From positions 310,001 through 374,000 of the forward strand of contig NZ_CP092196.1 in assembly GCF_022344005.1 (NCBI RefSeq): 64,000 nt of DNA, given 5' to 3'. The notes beneath the pieces are model-generated. The model was not told where the DNA came from and did no database searches. It worked only from the letters and a program-made list of their open reading frames with translations. Source of the DNA: Deinococcus sp. KNUC1210 (GTDB lineage: Bacteria; Deinococcota; Deinococci; Deinococcales; Deinococcaceae). A program made the position numbers and the translations under genes. Within the stretch, counting starts at the first letter, position 1, and each line of letters opens with the position of its first letter. Positions 9,567-19,439 of the stretch are shown here, one piece after another.

Positions 9567-9776
9567 GGGTGCATTGCCTTCACCGGGTCGGGAAAGGCTG
9601 ACTGTCCGTGACCGACGCCAAGCCCTCCCGCCACCGTTTCCGCATGACCATCATCCAGCAGAGCGTTTGGCTGTACCACCGCTTTTCCCTGAGGTGCCGA
9701 GACGTCCAGAAGTGGCTGCACCAGCGCGGCAGTCAGGTGAGTCACGAGACCCCGCACGTGGTGCATTCAATTTGAA
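9567..9776 (+). mobile_element. 5' fragment of another IS6-family element
   Basis: Begins with GGGTGCATTGCCTTCA, close to the usual IS6 end here, then a GTG start at 9608 giving VTDAKPSRHRFRMTIIQQ and on to QVSHET, after which the match stops. It lies head to head with the element ending at 9550. Confidence 0.6.
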
Positions 9777-9831
9777 CCTCTTGCAGGCAATAACTCAGCG
9801 CTCTCCTCAGTCGCAGGCTGAGTCGCCACCC

Positions 9832-10993
9832 TCAGTTTTTGATCAGGACACTCATGAAACTGGCCGTGATGACTACATCGAGCCGACCATCGCCATTCAC
9901 GTCCCCGAGCGTGACACCCGTAGGACGGGCCTCAATCTTGTAGGTCACCTGGGGAGCGAACGTCCCGCCCCCCTGACCCAGCAGCAGCGACGCCGTGCTG
10001 TAATACGTCGTCGTACCGGGGGCGCTGGGGGAATGTTGTTCGGGGCGACGATATCCAGCTGTCCGTCGCCGTTGACATCCCCTAGGGCGACTCCACTGGG
10101 TTTATACCCAACCGCGTAGATCTCCTGATGAGCGAACGTCCCGCCCCCCTGACCCAGCAGCACAGAAACGTTGTTGCTGTTGCTGGAAGCGTTCGAAGTC
10201 ACGAGATCGGGCCGTCCATCGCCGTTCAGGTCGCCCAGGGCAACCCCACTCGGAGCGCCCCCTACCGCATACGCCGCCTGAGCAGCGAATGTCCCGCCCG
10301 CCTGACCCAGCAGCACAGAAACGGTGTTGCTGGAAGCGTTCGAAGTCACGAGATCGAGGCGTCCGTCGCCGTTCAGGTCGCCCAGGGCAACCCCACTCGG
10401 AGCGCCCCCTACCGCATACGCCACCTGGGGAGCGAACGTCCCGCCCGCCTGACCCAGTAGGACAGAAACGGTGTTGTCAGCAGCGTTCGCCGTCACGAGA
10501 TCGAGACGTCCGTCGCCGTTCACGTCTCCCAGGGCAACACTGGTGGGGTGGAGGCCAACTGCATATTCCACCTGGGGCGCGAAGGTTCCGTCCGCCTGAC
10601 CCAGCAGCACCGAGACCGAGCCAGCACCTGCAAGAGCGCTGCTGCTGTCAATCGCCGCCACGATATCGGGGCGTCCGTCACCGTTCACGTCCCCCGGGCA
10701 ACACTGGTGGGTTGCCCCCCAACTGCATATTCCACCTGGGGACCGAAGCTTTGTCCCGCCTGACTCAGCTGCACCGAGACGTAGGTGTCGAAGTCCGCTG
10801 CTGTGACCGCATCGAGCCACCCGTCACCATTCATGTCTCCCAGCGCGGTTGCGCGGACGCTGCGAAGGCCATAGGTTCCTAAGCGGCCGAAGCCCGCAGC
10901 GCCTTCCGGCTGGGTCTTGATCCGGAATCGACTGACCACCGGCGCGCACAGGTGTCCGCCGTTCGTCTGGCCGGTCAGTCCTGACGTCAACAC
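9832..10993 (-). pseudogene. FG-GAP (VCBS) repeat region, frameshifted
   Basis: At least six tandem copies of a 60-residue unit centred on LGDVNGDGRLDLVTAN, the calcium-binding FG-GAP/VCBS repeat of secreted or surface proteins. Base loss at 10690-10697 (the neighbouring repeat has one more base) and at 10016-10023 shifts the frame; restoring both gives one ORF ending FMSVLIKN. Upstream in this frame, VLTSGLTGQTNGGHLCAPV continues back into the 3' end of the lipoprotein gene, so the two are probably one gene broken a third time near 11042-11046. Confidence 0.7.
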
Positions 10994-12168
10994 CTGCTCG
11001 ACTTCTTCACCAGCAAACAGCGGCCGCCCCCTTGGCGAGCCGTCCCGCTGCCGCCAGTGAGCTGTCCGCTCTGCAGGCCACGGACAGTGAAGCCGGTCGC
11101 GTCCACCAGTGCTTGGTCGAAGGTTGGCGTGAAGCTGGTGCTGTTCGGCAGGAAGGTCGATGAGGCCGTATACGGATCGGGCGACAGGCTCAGCAGCGAG
11201 AGCAGGTTGCCCCCAGCCCCCAGCATCGCGGTCGGTGTGCCTGCTGGCCCGGCGGTGCGCACGGAAGGAATGCGCTTGGCAAAGGGCGAACCACCGACAG
11301 GGCAGCCGATCGCGTTGAGCAGCACCGGGGTATTCGGGAACTGTGCCTGAAGGGCACTGATCCTGGCGACGGCGGCGGCGCTACCGGCAGTGTCAAGCTC
11401 GTCCGGCGTCTGGGTCGCGGCGGGAATCGTGTCGGTGTAGGCCTCGACCATCACCGAGACGTTGAAGGGGTCGGCTTGGGCGGTGGGCTGGAGCGGCAGG
11501 TCGAAACTGAAGGTCACCTGACCGGTGGTGCTCCCGGCGGGCAGGGTGCGTGCACCAGCGCCGGGCATGGCCGCCACGAAGCCGTACGGGAAGATGTCGC
11601 TCACCCCGCTGGGCCGCGGCAGGCTGACGGCGGAAACGGCAGCCTCGGGATAGGCCTGGAAGAGCGCGACCCGTTGCGTTACGACCGGGGCAGCCCCCTC
11701 CAGACTTTTCGGCTGGCCGGGCTTGATCTGGCTGGCGATGGCGGGATCGGCAACTGAGCCGTCGAAACGCTGAAGGGTGCTGATGGGCGTTCCGGCGATG
11801 GTGTTCGGGGTTGAGACGGCCAGAAAGGTGAGGTTGGTCAGGGGTGTGCCGCTGGTATTGCTCACCCCCATGGTCGCCTGAAGGTTGCGCCGACCTCCCT
11901 GATCGAAGTCGGCGCGGGCGAGGGGCGTGAGCGACACCGCGGGTTGGTCGGTCAGTGCCTGAGCGTGGAGACCGACCGGGCGGGCGGTGACGCTCAGCGG
12001 CTGGCTGCCTCCACCTCTGAAGGTGATCTCGAACAACCCCAAGGCGCGGCTGGAAGCAGGTGTGGTGGCCGTGGGGGGTGGCGGTGTGTTCGCCGCGACG
12101 TCACCAGGTGCTGAGCAGGCCGCGAGCAGGAGGGCAGGGAACAGCAGCAGGTGAGAACGCTTCAACAT
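10987..12168 (-). CDS. Lipoprotein, probably N-terminal part of an FG-GAP surface protein
   Basis: MLKRSHLLLFPALLLAACS is a lipoprotein signal with the lipobox Cys at residue 18, so the product is exported and lipid-anchored. The rest is a Thr/Ser/Pro-rich, beta-type extracellular protein without a family I recognise. The last 20 or so residues (RQGGGRCLLVKKSSRC) look out of frame: one added base in the GGG at 11044 would continue it as DGSPRGRPLFAGEEVEQVLTS into the FG-GAP repeats downstream. The ATG lies in TAATG, overlapping the stop of a short frame upstream, with GGAGACC as ribosome binding site. Confidence 0.65.
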   Translation of the reverse strand: MLKRSHLLLFPALLLAACSAPGDVAANTPPPPTATTPASSRALGLFEITFRGGGSQPLSVTARPVGLHAQALTDQPAVSLTPLARADFDQGGRRNLQATMGVSNTSGTPLTNLTFLAVSTPNTIAGTPISTLQRFDGSVADPAIASQIKPGQPKSLEGAAPVVTQRVALFQAYPEAAVSAVSLPRPSGVSDIFPYGFVAAMPGAGARTLPAGSTTGQVTFSFDLPLQPTAQADPFNVSVMVEAYTDTIPAATQTPDELDTAGSAAAVARISALQAQFPNTPVLLNAIGCPVGGSPFAKRIPSVRTAGPAGTPTAMLGAGGNLLSLLSLSPDPYTASSTFLPNSTSFTPTFDQALVDATGFTVRGLQSGQLTGGSGTARQGGGRCLLVKKSSRC

Positions 12169-12420
12169 TACTGGTCTCCGTTGTAGATGGGAACAAGGCC
12201 CGTAGAACCGACGCCGAGAGGCTTTGAGATCACCAGAGTGACGGTCTGCCACGCGCCCGGCGGCATCAGACGCGTCGGAAGGCGCAGAAGTGACACCGGG
12301 AACAGGCGCAGCAGGAGGGGGCAGGACAGACAGACGAACCTCAAGGGAAATGGGCGTGTGGATGGGCACCTGCGGGATGTCATCCTGACAGACCTCCCTT
12401 GCTCGCCCAGACCCTGGAAC
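12168..12420 (-). pseudogene. 3' fragment of an unidentified gene
   Basis: Ends GAWQTVTLVISKPLGVGSTG and IYNGDQ, with the stop overlapping the lipoprotein start (TAATG). Just upstream a different frame reads QVPIHTPISLEVRLSVLPPP, which looks like the earlier part of the same protein after a frameshift. Too little remains to name it. Confidence 0.3.
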
Positions 12421-13087
12421 GCTGTTTCTGTCCCTTGATCTGGTGGTGGGTGCCTCATTGCCTTATTGCCTCATTGTAGAGGAATGAACGACAGGAGCAG
12501 CAGTGGTGTGTGGGGGCAGGGACATGAAAACCTCGACAAGGCGATGAAGGGGCAATGGAGAAAACCTGCGGAAGCAACAACGGTCCTGTTCACCGAGCGG
12601 GGAACCTGAACCTCGCCGCCCGCCGCTGAGGCACTCTAGGCCTTCAGGCGTTATCGGAGCGTGAACTAATCGGAGCGTCAATGTTGCCAAGAGAGCTCGA
12701 CAACCATCGTGACTACTCAGCGGCCTCCCTTGCGTCGGGAGAGCTGTCTACGCGCGGATTCAGGTGCTGGCGGGGATGGTGGCGCAGGGAAGACGGTGGT
12801 CCTGGAGTGCGGGTGCGTTCCGCTGGGCTGCCATCCCGAGTGTGTGCGTGAGGCGGTCGCCTGGTGCGCGTCCCACTTGCCGGTACCCTAAGGGGACGGG
12901 CCGGTCAGCCCATCCCTGTTTGCTGCAGCGTCTCAGGAATGCGCTAGAACAACGCAGCGCTGCACGCCTCTTCTCTGTTTCTCCTCTCCCAGCCCAAGGA
13001 CACTCCTATGCCTCAGACCTTCTTGCCTTCTCTGCTGCTCAGACCACCCTGCAGCGGCGGCATGGCGTACGTGCTGCCGCGCCGCGC
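12421..13087. other. No gene seen; short direct repeats
   Basis: TGCCTCATTG occurs twice and TGCCTTATTG once in tandem at 12451-12476. Frames across this stretch do not read like protein. Possibly regulatory DNA of the flanking, divergently arranged genes. Confidence 0.3.
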
Positions 13088-14465
13088 ATGAAGCGCTTCC
13101 TCCTGCCGCTCCTTGTGCTGGGTTCGCCTCCCTTGCTGGCCAGCAGCACGGTCAATCCAGCGGCGGCCCGCGTGCCGCTCGAGACTGCGCTGCGTGATCC
13201 GGCCATCCGGGTGCAGCATTACGACCTAGTGCTGACCAGCGATCCGGCCACCCGGCAGCTGGACGGCGTCGCCACGCTGAACGTCAAGCTCAAGCAGCCT
13301 GCCAGCGGCCTGACGCTGGCGCTGCATGCCCTGACGGTCCGTAGGGTCACCGTGAACGGTCAGGCGGCCCGCTTCTCGCAGTCGCCGGACCGCCTGAGTG
13401 TGCAGCTGCCTGCCCGCCTGCCGGCAGGCGCGGCCTTCCCGGTGGTCATCGACTACGGCGGGATTCCGCAGCCGGTCCTGGAACTGGGTGACACGGTGGC
13501 GGACGGCGTGGGCTGGAAAACCACCCGCAGCAGCAGCTACGTGCTGAACGAGCCGGACGGCGCGATGTCGTGGTTTCCCTGCGACGACGTGCCGTCCGAC
13601 AAGGCCACCTACACCTTCCATGTCACCGTGCCCGACACCCTCCAGGCGGTCGCTAACGGCCAGCTGATCAGCACGGTAGCCCACGCCGGGACCCGTACCT
13701 TCACCTACGACATGCCCAGCCCGATGGCGACGTACCTCGCCACCGTTCACATCGGCCGCTATACGCAGGTCACCCTGCCGCTGCGTGCGGGCCTGCAGGC
13801 GCTGGTGAGTCTGCCGACCGACCTCGGGGCGAACTTTCAGAAGACCAACTGGCAGCAGCTGCCGGCCATGCTCAGGTTGATGGAACAGCAGCTCGGCCCG
13901 TATCCCTTCAGGACCTTCGACCTGATCTATACCCAGGGTCAGGACGACTACGCGCTGGAAACGCAGGCGCTGATCACCTTCCCTGAAGAAGGCGCTGGCC
14001 GGCGGTTCCACCAGATACCTGCATGAAGTCAGCCACCAGTGGTTCGGCAACAGCGTCACGCCGGCCAGCTGGCAGGACATCTGGCTGAACGAAGGCTTCG
14101 CGACCTATTTCGAGGATCTATGGGCCGCGCGAGACGCGGACAGCCTGAAGCGGCGGGTCTTGGCGCGCTTCAACAAAGCCCAGGCGACGCACATGCCCGC
14201 GCCGTACGTCACCATGCGCCACGACATCTTCGCGCCGCGCGTATATCAGCGCGGCGCGCTGGTGCTGCACGCCCTGCAGGCGACGGTGGGCGACGCGGCC
14301 TTCCAGCGCTTCCTGCGCGGCTACTACCAGCGCTTCGCGTTCGGGAACGTCAGTACGGCGGACTTCATTCGCACTGCAGCGGAACTGACCGGCACGCCCA
14401 GTGTCGTGCAGCTGCTGAACCGCTGGATCTACGACGCCGTCATGCCGGCGTTCCCAGGAATGTGA
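13088..14465 (+). pseudogene. M1 family metallopeptidase, frameshifted
   Basis: Secreted zinc aminopeptidase of about 459 residues if repaired. MKRFLLPLLVLGSPPLLASS is a signal peptide. The N-terminal M1 saddle follows (VQHYDLVLTSDP, MSWFPCDDVPSDKATY), then the substrate-binding segment ALETQALITFPE in place of the usual GAMEN. After a frame change near 13981-13992 the zinc site HEVSHQW and the third ligand NEGFATYFED appear in the new frame, then a normal end. Every catalytic element is present, so one indel is the only defect. No C-terminal ARM domain, as in short bacterial M1 enzymes. Confidence 0.75.
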
Positions 14466-14526
14466 GATGCGCTAAATGCTGCCACAAATGTCGCTTATGA
14501 ACCGCTCAATCATGCCAAGATGGAAG

Positions 14527-15334
14527 GGTTGTGTTGCCTTAAGTGGTTCGACGGCAGGCTGAGGGCAGGGGCGGCCTGAGATTCAGACTGCCCCTGCCGC
14601 GACCATTGACCACGTCTGGAACGCTTTTCTCTGATTATTTCGTCTGGATGCGGCGAAAACGCTGGTTCTGGTGTGCTGATGGAGGTTGTCGATTCTAGCG
14701 TGCAGGTTTAGGAATTCCTGCGCTCGCTTTCTTCGCTTGAATCCCTGCTGTTTTCGCTCGTGACGCCGTGTAGGACGGTGAGATTGTTCGATCAAATTGT
14801 TGCAACGCGCCGTGGAGATGACTTGCTGGTGGTCGACGTTGGCTAGGCTCGGAATCTCCCGAATCGCGGCTCGATCGCTCCTGAGCTGATCGGTACAGAT
14901 CATGTTTGGGACATCATATTCAGCCAGAAGTCGCATCATGAAGTTCTTGGCGGCCTTGGTATCGCGGCGTCTCTGGAGCAAGATATCGAGCACGAACCCG
15001 TGCTCGTCCACTGCCCGCCACAACCAGTGGCGGACACCATCCACCGTCGTGCAGACCTCGTCCAAGAGCCACCGGGAACCCCGGCGGGGTTCCCGGTGAC
15101 GCAGGCCACATGCAAAGAGCGGGCCGAACTTGATGGCCCATTCACGGAGGGTTTCGTGACTGACCTCAATACCGCGCTGGTGCAACAATTCCTGGACGTC
15201 TCGGTAGCTGAGCGGAAAGCGGTGATAGAGCCAGACAGCGTGCTGAATAATCGTCATGGGAAATCGGTGGCGGTAGGGTTTGGTATCGGTCACAGCGGGT
15301 CAGCCTACCCCAGCCCGATTAAGGCAACACAACC
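14527..15334. mobile_element. IS6-family insertion sequence, complete
   Basis: 808 bp with inverted ends GGTTGTGTTGCCTTAA / TTAAGGCAACACAACC and one intact transposase gene. No target duplication is visible at the flanks. Same size as the copy at 16618-17425. Confidence 0.85.
14583..15293 (-). CDS. IS6-family transposase, intact
   Basis: 236 residues, the normal length for IS6/IS26-type DDE transposases. N-terminal helix-turn-helix (YRDVQELLHQRGIEVSHETL), then the catalytic triad: Asp in WLLDEVC, Asp in CTDQLRSDRA and Glu in NLIEQSHRPTR. Fills its element almost end to end. Likely able to supply transposition to the defective copy at 16674. Confidence 0.9.
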   Translation of the reverse strand: MTDTKPYRHRFPMTIIQHAVWLYHRFPLSYRDVQELLHQRGIEVSHETLREWAIKFGPLFACGLRHREPRRGSRWLLDEVCTTVDGVRHWLWRAVDEHGFVLDILLQRRRDTKAAKNFMMRLLAEYDVPNMICTDQLRSDRAAIREIPSLANVDHQQVISTARCNNLIEQSHRPTRRHERKQQGFKRRKRAQEFLNLHARIDNLHQHTRTSVFAASRRNNQRKAFQTWSMVAAGAV

Positions 15335-15547
15335 CTCAAAATACCAGCCCATAGGGAGTGTTCCCAGCTGTACAGGACAGATCGGTCCGTGGGTGTGTCC
15401 TCCAGCACGCTGGCAAGCGAACAACACAAATCTGATGGGCTGACTCCCAGAGGAAGCCAATCAGATCACCACGGCGTTGCCCACTGAGGCGTTCTCCGGC
15501 ATCTGCCCGAACGCCTGTAGACCCTAGATGGACATCAGTGGTACCCA

Positions 15548-15576
15548 CTGTCATTCGCCCCACGCACTGTTAAGGT
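15548..15576 (+). promoter_or_regulatory. Leaderless promoter of the deacylase gene
   Basis: CTGTCA (-35-like), 17 bp, TAAGG T as -10, then 6 nt to the ATG at 15583. Transcription would begin at or next to the start codon. Confidence 0.55.
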
Positions 15577-15582
15577 GACCGT

Positions 15583-16559
15583 ATGCACGACCTTCTCCAG
15601 TCCACGCCCTCCGGTACGGCCACCTCTGGGGTGCTCGAAGCGCCCCTTACGCCTGGAACACGGCTGCCCTACACCGTCGTTCGCGGGTCAGAGGAAGGCC
15701 CGACCCTGCTGGTCACCGCAGGCGTTCATGGTGCGGAATATGCCAGCATAGACGCCGCCTACCTGATCGCGGACACGGATCCGCTCCTCCTGCGCGGGAC
15801 GCTGATCGTGCTGCCGATCGTGAATCCCAGCGCCTTCTGGCAGCGCAGCATCTATGTCAATCCCATCGACGGACGTAACCTCAACCGTATGTTTCCCGGT
15901 CGCGCCCGAGGAACGTACGCGGAACAACTCGCCGCCTGGCTGCACGAGGAGTTCCTGTCGCGCGCGGACGCCGTGATCGACCTGCACGGTGGAGATCTGG
16001 TGGAAGCCCTGGAACCCTTCTCGATCTATGTGCGTGGCCACGAACCATCACGCCGCCTGGCCCTCGCAGTCGGGCTGCCGCATCTGATTGCCAGCGAGAG
16101 CCGAGGCACGACCTGTGAAGTGACCCGGACGCACGGCATCCCCGCCATCATCGCCGAGGCGAGCGGGCAGGGCCAGCGCGGCGCGGCGGACGTGTTGCTG
16201 CTGGTGCAGGGCGTCCGGAACGCCATGCAGTACCTCGGCATGATGCCGGGGGCCCTCAGCTGTCCAAGGGTGTGCTGGAGCACGACGGATTTGCGTGGCT
16301 CACAGCGCCCACCAGCGGCCTGTGGTATCCAGAGGTCGCAGCCGGAGACGTGGTCTCGCAGGGGCAGGAGATCGGTACGTTACGGAACCTGAATGGACAG
16401 GAACCACGCCCATTTCACGCACCAGAGGGCGGCACCGTGCTGTTTGTGGTGACCAGCCTCGCCATGAACGACGGAGATCCCCTGCTTGGCATCGGCGTTC
16501 CGGCGACCCGACCGACCGAGACCGGTGGAAGTGAATCTGTCCAGGCCCTGGGTAAGTAG
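15583..16559 (+). pseudogene. Succinylglutamate desuccinylase/aspartoacylase family protein, frameshifted
   Basis: Zinc-dependent amidohydrolase-like protein of about 325 residues if repaired. The zinc ligands are in TAGVHGAEYAS (His and Glu) and IDLHGGD (His); NPIDGRNLNRMFPG carries the family Asn-Arg substrate motif. One base is missing in a run of G at 16248-16252: with six Gs the frame continues as PQLSKGVLEHDGFAWL to a biotinyl-like beta domain and a normal end. The role could be N-acyl amino acid or compatible-solute breakdown; the substrate is not determinable. Leaderless promoter directly upstream; flanked by IS6 copies on both sides. Confidence 0.75.
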
Positions 16560-16617
16560 GATTCCGTTGAGTCGGGCCATCGCCTAGGAGCACACAACCG
16601 TTACCTGCTGTTCAGAT

Positions 16618-17425
16618 GGTTGTGTTGCCTTAAGTCGGGTCCGGGTATGAGGAGGGTAAGGATGGCCTGAGATTTAGGCCACCCCTGCTGCGACAGCTGA
16701 CCACGTCTGGAACGCTTGTGTTTGATTTTTTCTTCTGGTCGAGGCGGATACGCTCGTTCGGGAGTGATGGTGAAGGTTCGTGATGCGGGCGTATCAACCC
16801 AGGAATTCTTGAGCGCGTTTCCGCCGCTTGAACCCCTGTTGACAGCGCTCCTGCCGCCGAGTGGAGCGGTGTTCTTGTTCAATCAGGTTGTTGCACCGGG
16901 CCGTGGAGATCACCTGCTGGTGATCGACATCTCTTAAGCTCGGGAGCTCTCTGATAGCTGTTCCGTAACTTCGGAGCTGATCAGTGTGAATGATCTCTGG
17001 AATGTCGTATTCAACCAAGAATCTGGTCAGGAAGGTCTTCGCTGCGTCGGTATCTCGGTGCCGTTGAAGCAGGATATCGAGCACGAAGCCGTGCTCGTCT
17101 ACCGCCCGCCAGAGCCAGTGACGCACACCATCGACACTTGTGCAGACCTCATCCAGAAGCCACCGGGAACCCCGCAGGGGTTCCCGGTGACGCAGACCAT
17201 CTGCGAAGAGTCGGCCAAATTTTATGGCCCATTCGCGCAAAGTCTCGTGGCTGACCTGGATGCCGCGCTGATGCAGTAATTCTTGGACGTCTCGGTCGCT
17301 GAGCGGAAAGCGGTGGTACAGCCAGACAGCATGCTGGATAATCGTCATGGGAAACCGGTGGCGGTAGGGTTTGACAGCGGTCACAGCGGGTCAGCCTATC
17401 TTGAAGCGGTTAAGGCAACACAACC
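16618..17425. mobile_element. IS6-family insertion sequence with dead transposase
   Basis: 808 bp with the same ends as the copy at 14527. The flanks are TTCAGAT on the left and ATCTGAA on the right: an exact inverted repeat instead of a direct target duplication. Confidence 0.8.
16674..17384 (-). pseudogene. IS6-family transposase, in-frame stop
   Basis: Same length and start as the intact copy (MTAVKPYRHRFPMTIIQHAV) with all DDE residues (WLLDEVC, HTDQLRS, NLIEQEH). A TGA at 16794-16796 replaces a sense codon after RAQEFLG; the last 40 residues continue in the same frame to QTWSAVAAGVA and a normal stop. The C-terminal 40 residues lie beyond the triad, so partial activity is conceivable but unlikely. 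Confidence 0.8.
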
Positions 17426-17454
17426 ATCTGAAGTACCTCTGGGGTGCTCGTTCG

Positions 17455-18423
17455 TCAGGAGACTGTGGCGGGCAGGTTACCTTGCTCGCGCAACCGCGTG
17501 AGATCCTTTAGGGGCGTGCGGCCAAACAATCGGGCGTATTCCCGCGTGAACTGCGACGCACTGGCGTAACCCACCCGGCGGCTCGCTGCGCCCGCGTCCA
17601 GTGAAGTGGAGGCCAACAAGCGCCGGGCCTCCTGAAGCCGCAACATCTTCTGGTACTGAATGGGGCTGAGGCTGGTCACTGCCTTGAAGTGCAGGTGGAA
17701 GGTTGAGGCGCTCATGTGTACCATCTCTGCCAGAGCGTCCACGCTGAGCGGCTCGTCGTAGTGCGTCCGCACCCACTCGATCGCCTGCGCGACCCGCTCC
17801 ACGCTGGATTCCGCCTGCCCCAGCTGTGCCACACGGCCCCCGATGGGGCCAAGGAGTAAGCGCATCAGGATCTCGTCCACCAGGATCGGGCCGAGGAGCT
17901 GCGCCTCACGCTCATCCGCCATTGCCTCCATCAGGCGCACGGCCGCGCTTACAATGCCTGCGCTGACAGTGCTGACCGATACCCCGCGGTTTTCGTGCAC
18001 CTTCGGCAGCCCGTACGGGAAGGCCTGGAGCGCCAACTCCGCGATGCGACGCGGGTTGAGGTCGATTTTCAGGTTGAAGAACGGTTCGTGTCGGCTGGCG
18101 CGGGTGACGCGCGTCGCGACAGACAGGTCCACCGAGTACACCAGCAGTCGCGACGGATCGTATTCGTATACGTCGGATCCCAGAAATACGCTCTTGGCAC
18201 CCTGCGCGACGATACACAAGGCCGGCTGCTGAATGCTGTGCACCAGGTCCTCGTTGATTCGCGTGGACCTTGACGCATGCACACCGGGAAGCCGCAGGTC
18301 AAAGAGACCGTCGTACGGCGTGTAAAGGCGCAACAGCGCCGCGAGGCGGGTCAGATCACCCTCTTGAGGCGGCAGATGGGTCTCGACGTGTGACAGGTGT
18401 GGAGGAACAGGCGAGGGCTTCAT
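17455..18423 (-). CDS. AraC family transcriptional regulator
   Basis: 322 residues. The N-terminal half is the AraC_N cupin-like ligand domain ([20 protein letters not shown]); the C-terminal 100 residues are the double helix-turn-helix ([22 protein letters not shown] and [25 protein letters not shown]). It is about 60% identical by eye to the protein at 23814-24764, and both lie beside a cupin gene, so it probably controls the cupin/SDR operon next to it. The spacing to the upstream cupin gene is about 245 bp, with no hairpin recognised. Confidence 0.9.
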   Translation of the reverse strand: MKPSPVPPHLSHVETHLPPQEGDLTRLAALLRLYTPYDGLFDLRLPGVHASRSTRINEDLVHSIQQPALCIVAQGAKSVFLGSDVYEYDPSRLLVYSVDLSVATRVTRASRHEPFFNLKIDLNPRRIAELALQAFPYGLPKVHENRGVSVSTVSAGIVSAAVRLMEAMADEREAQLLGPILVDEILMRLLLGPIGGRVAQLGQAESSVERVAQAIEWVRTHYDEPLSVDALAEMVHMSASTFHLHFKAVTSLSPIQYQKMLRLQEARRLLASTSLDAGAASRRVGYASASQFTREYARLFGRTPLKDLTRLREQGNLPATVS

Positions 18424-18667
18424 AGCAGAACCGGACCTCTTTCAGTTCGACGTGCAGGCAAGAGGAGTGGGAGTCGGTCGCCGACGAGGGGATGCGACCC
18501 GCACGTGTGATCCGGGAAGTCTAGGCAGTGCGTCGCTCGCGCTGCCCTGGTCTTTCGAGGGGTAGGTGTCGTCGATGTGGTGGTTGATCCCGCCCTGCAC
18601 CAGCTCGAATCCGCTCTCTGGGCAGCTCCGGCGCTTTACAGTGGATCGCGCGGCGTGCAGTGGTCGC

Positions 18668-19066
18668 TCAGCGGCCCCGGTACTGTTCGTCGGTAACGTG
18701 CTCCATCCACTCGACGACCTTGCCGTCCAGTGCCTCCTGAATCGCAAGATGCGTCATCGCAGTGGTGGGCGCCGCGCCGTGCCAGTGCTTTTCACCCGGC
18801 TCGAAGAACACCACGTCACCGGGATTGATTTCCTCGATGGAACCGCCCTCTCGCTGCACCAGACCGCTCCCAGCAGTGACGATCAGCGTCTGACCGAGCG
18901 GGTGGGTGTGCCAGGCCGTGCGCGCGCCGGGCTCGAAGGTCACGGCCGAACCGGCGACATGGCCTGCAGGTTGAGTATCGAACTGTGGATCGATGCGCAC
19001 CTGTCCGGTGAACCAGTCGGCGGGGCCTTTGGCAGAGGGACGGGAACCGTTGCGGTGAATGTTCAT
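18668..19066 (-). CDS. Cupin domain protein
   Basis: Small single-domain beta-barrel, 132 residues. Metal-binding motif 1 reads [19 protein letters not shown] and motif 2 [16 protein letters not shown], giving the His/His/Glu/His set. Members of this family often act as quercetinase-like or carboxymuconolactone-type enzymes; the function here is unknown. The start has GGAG 9 nt upstream. It follows the cyclophilin-like gene and SDR gene in one direction, probably one transcript. A paralogue sits at 23410-23817. Confidence 0.85.
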   Translation of the reverse strand: MNIHRNGSRPSAKGPADWFTGQVRIDPQFDTQPAGHVAGSAVTFEPGARTAWHTHPLGQTLIVTAGSGLVQREGGSIEEINPGDVVFFEPGEKHWHGAAPTTAMTHLAIQEALDGKVVEWMEHVTDEQYRGR

Positions 19067-19084
19067 GGTGAACTCCTGTGGCGC

Positions 19085-19419
19085 TCAACTGAGCGAGTGG
19101 GTGACGCGCACGGCGTCCGGCGATGAAAGGCCATTGATACAGCTGTCGAAGTGACCGAGCGGAATGAGCCCGGAGGCGATCTGAAGGCACGGGTGAAGAT
19201 CGCGAGGGTACCCCAGGGGGTGTCCACTCCCTGACTGCCCGCGGGCGCACCTTCAGGAGAAAGACGCTTGGTCAGGTCACTGACCATTTCCATGGCGGCA
19301 ACGTCCAGCAGGGGAAGGGTCAGGGGCAGCAGGAACGCGAAGTAACGGGTGGTAGGCCCATCAAGAAGGGGAGCGGTGGAGCGGTCCTGTCCGGTCGTCA
19401 GGATCAACTGCATACACAT
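19085..19419 (-). pseudogene. Cyclophilin-like fold protein, frameshifted
   Basis: MQLILTTGQDRSTAPLLDGP and the core DLTKRLSPEGAPAG with TPWGTLAIFTRAF match the cyclophilin-like (DUF369-type) family, whose fold resembles peptidyl-prolyl isomerases. A missing base at 19178-19187 shifts the frame; in the next frame the family end IASGLIPLGHFDSCINGL follows and stops at 19085. Sits between the SDR and the cupin with short gaps. A secreted relative is at 20853-21338. Confidence 0.65.
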
Positions 19420-19439
19420 CCTGTGCCGATCCGCGGGAA

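Noticed and set aside
10130..10640. Regular repeats of about 120-130 bp that might suggest a CRISPR or satellite
   Set aside because: They code for successive FG-GAP protein repeats; the units are too long and there are no unique spacers.
12764..13087. N-terminal extension of the M1 peptidase
   Set aside because: Would bury a clear signal peptide (MKRFLLPLLVLGSPPLLASS) inside the protein.
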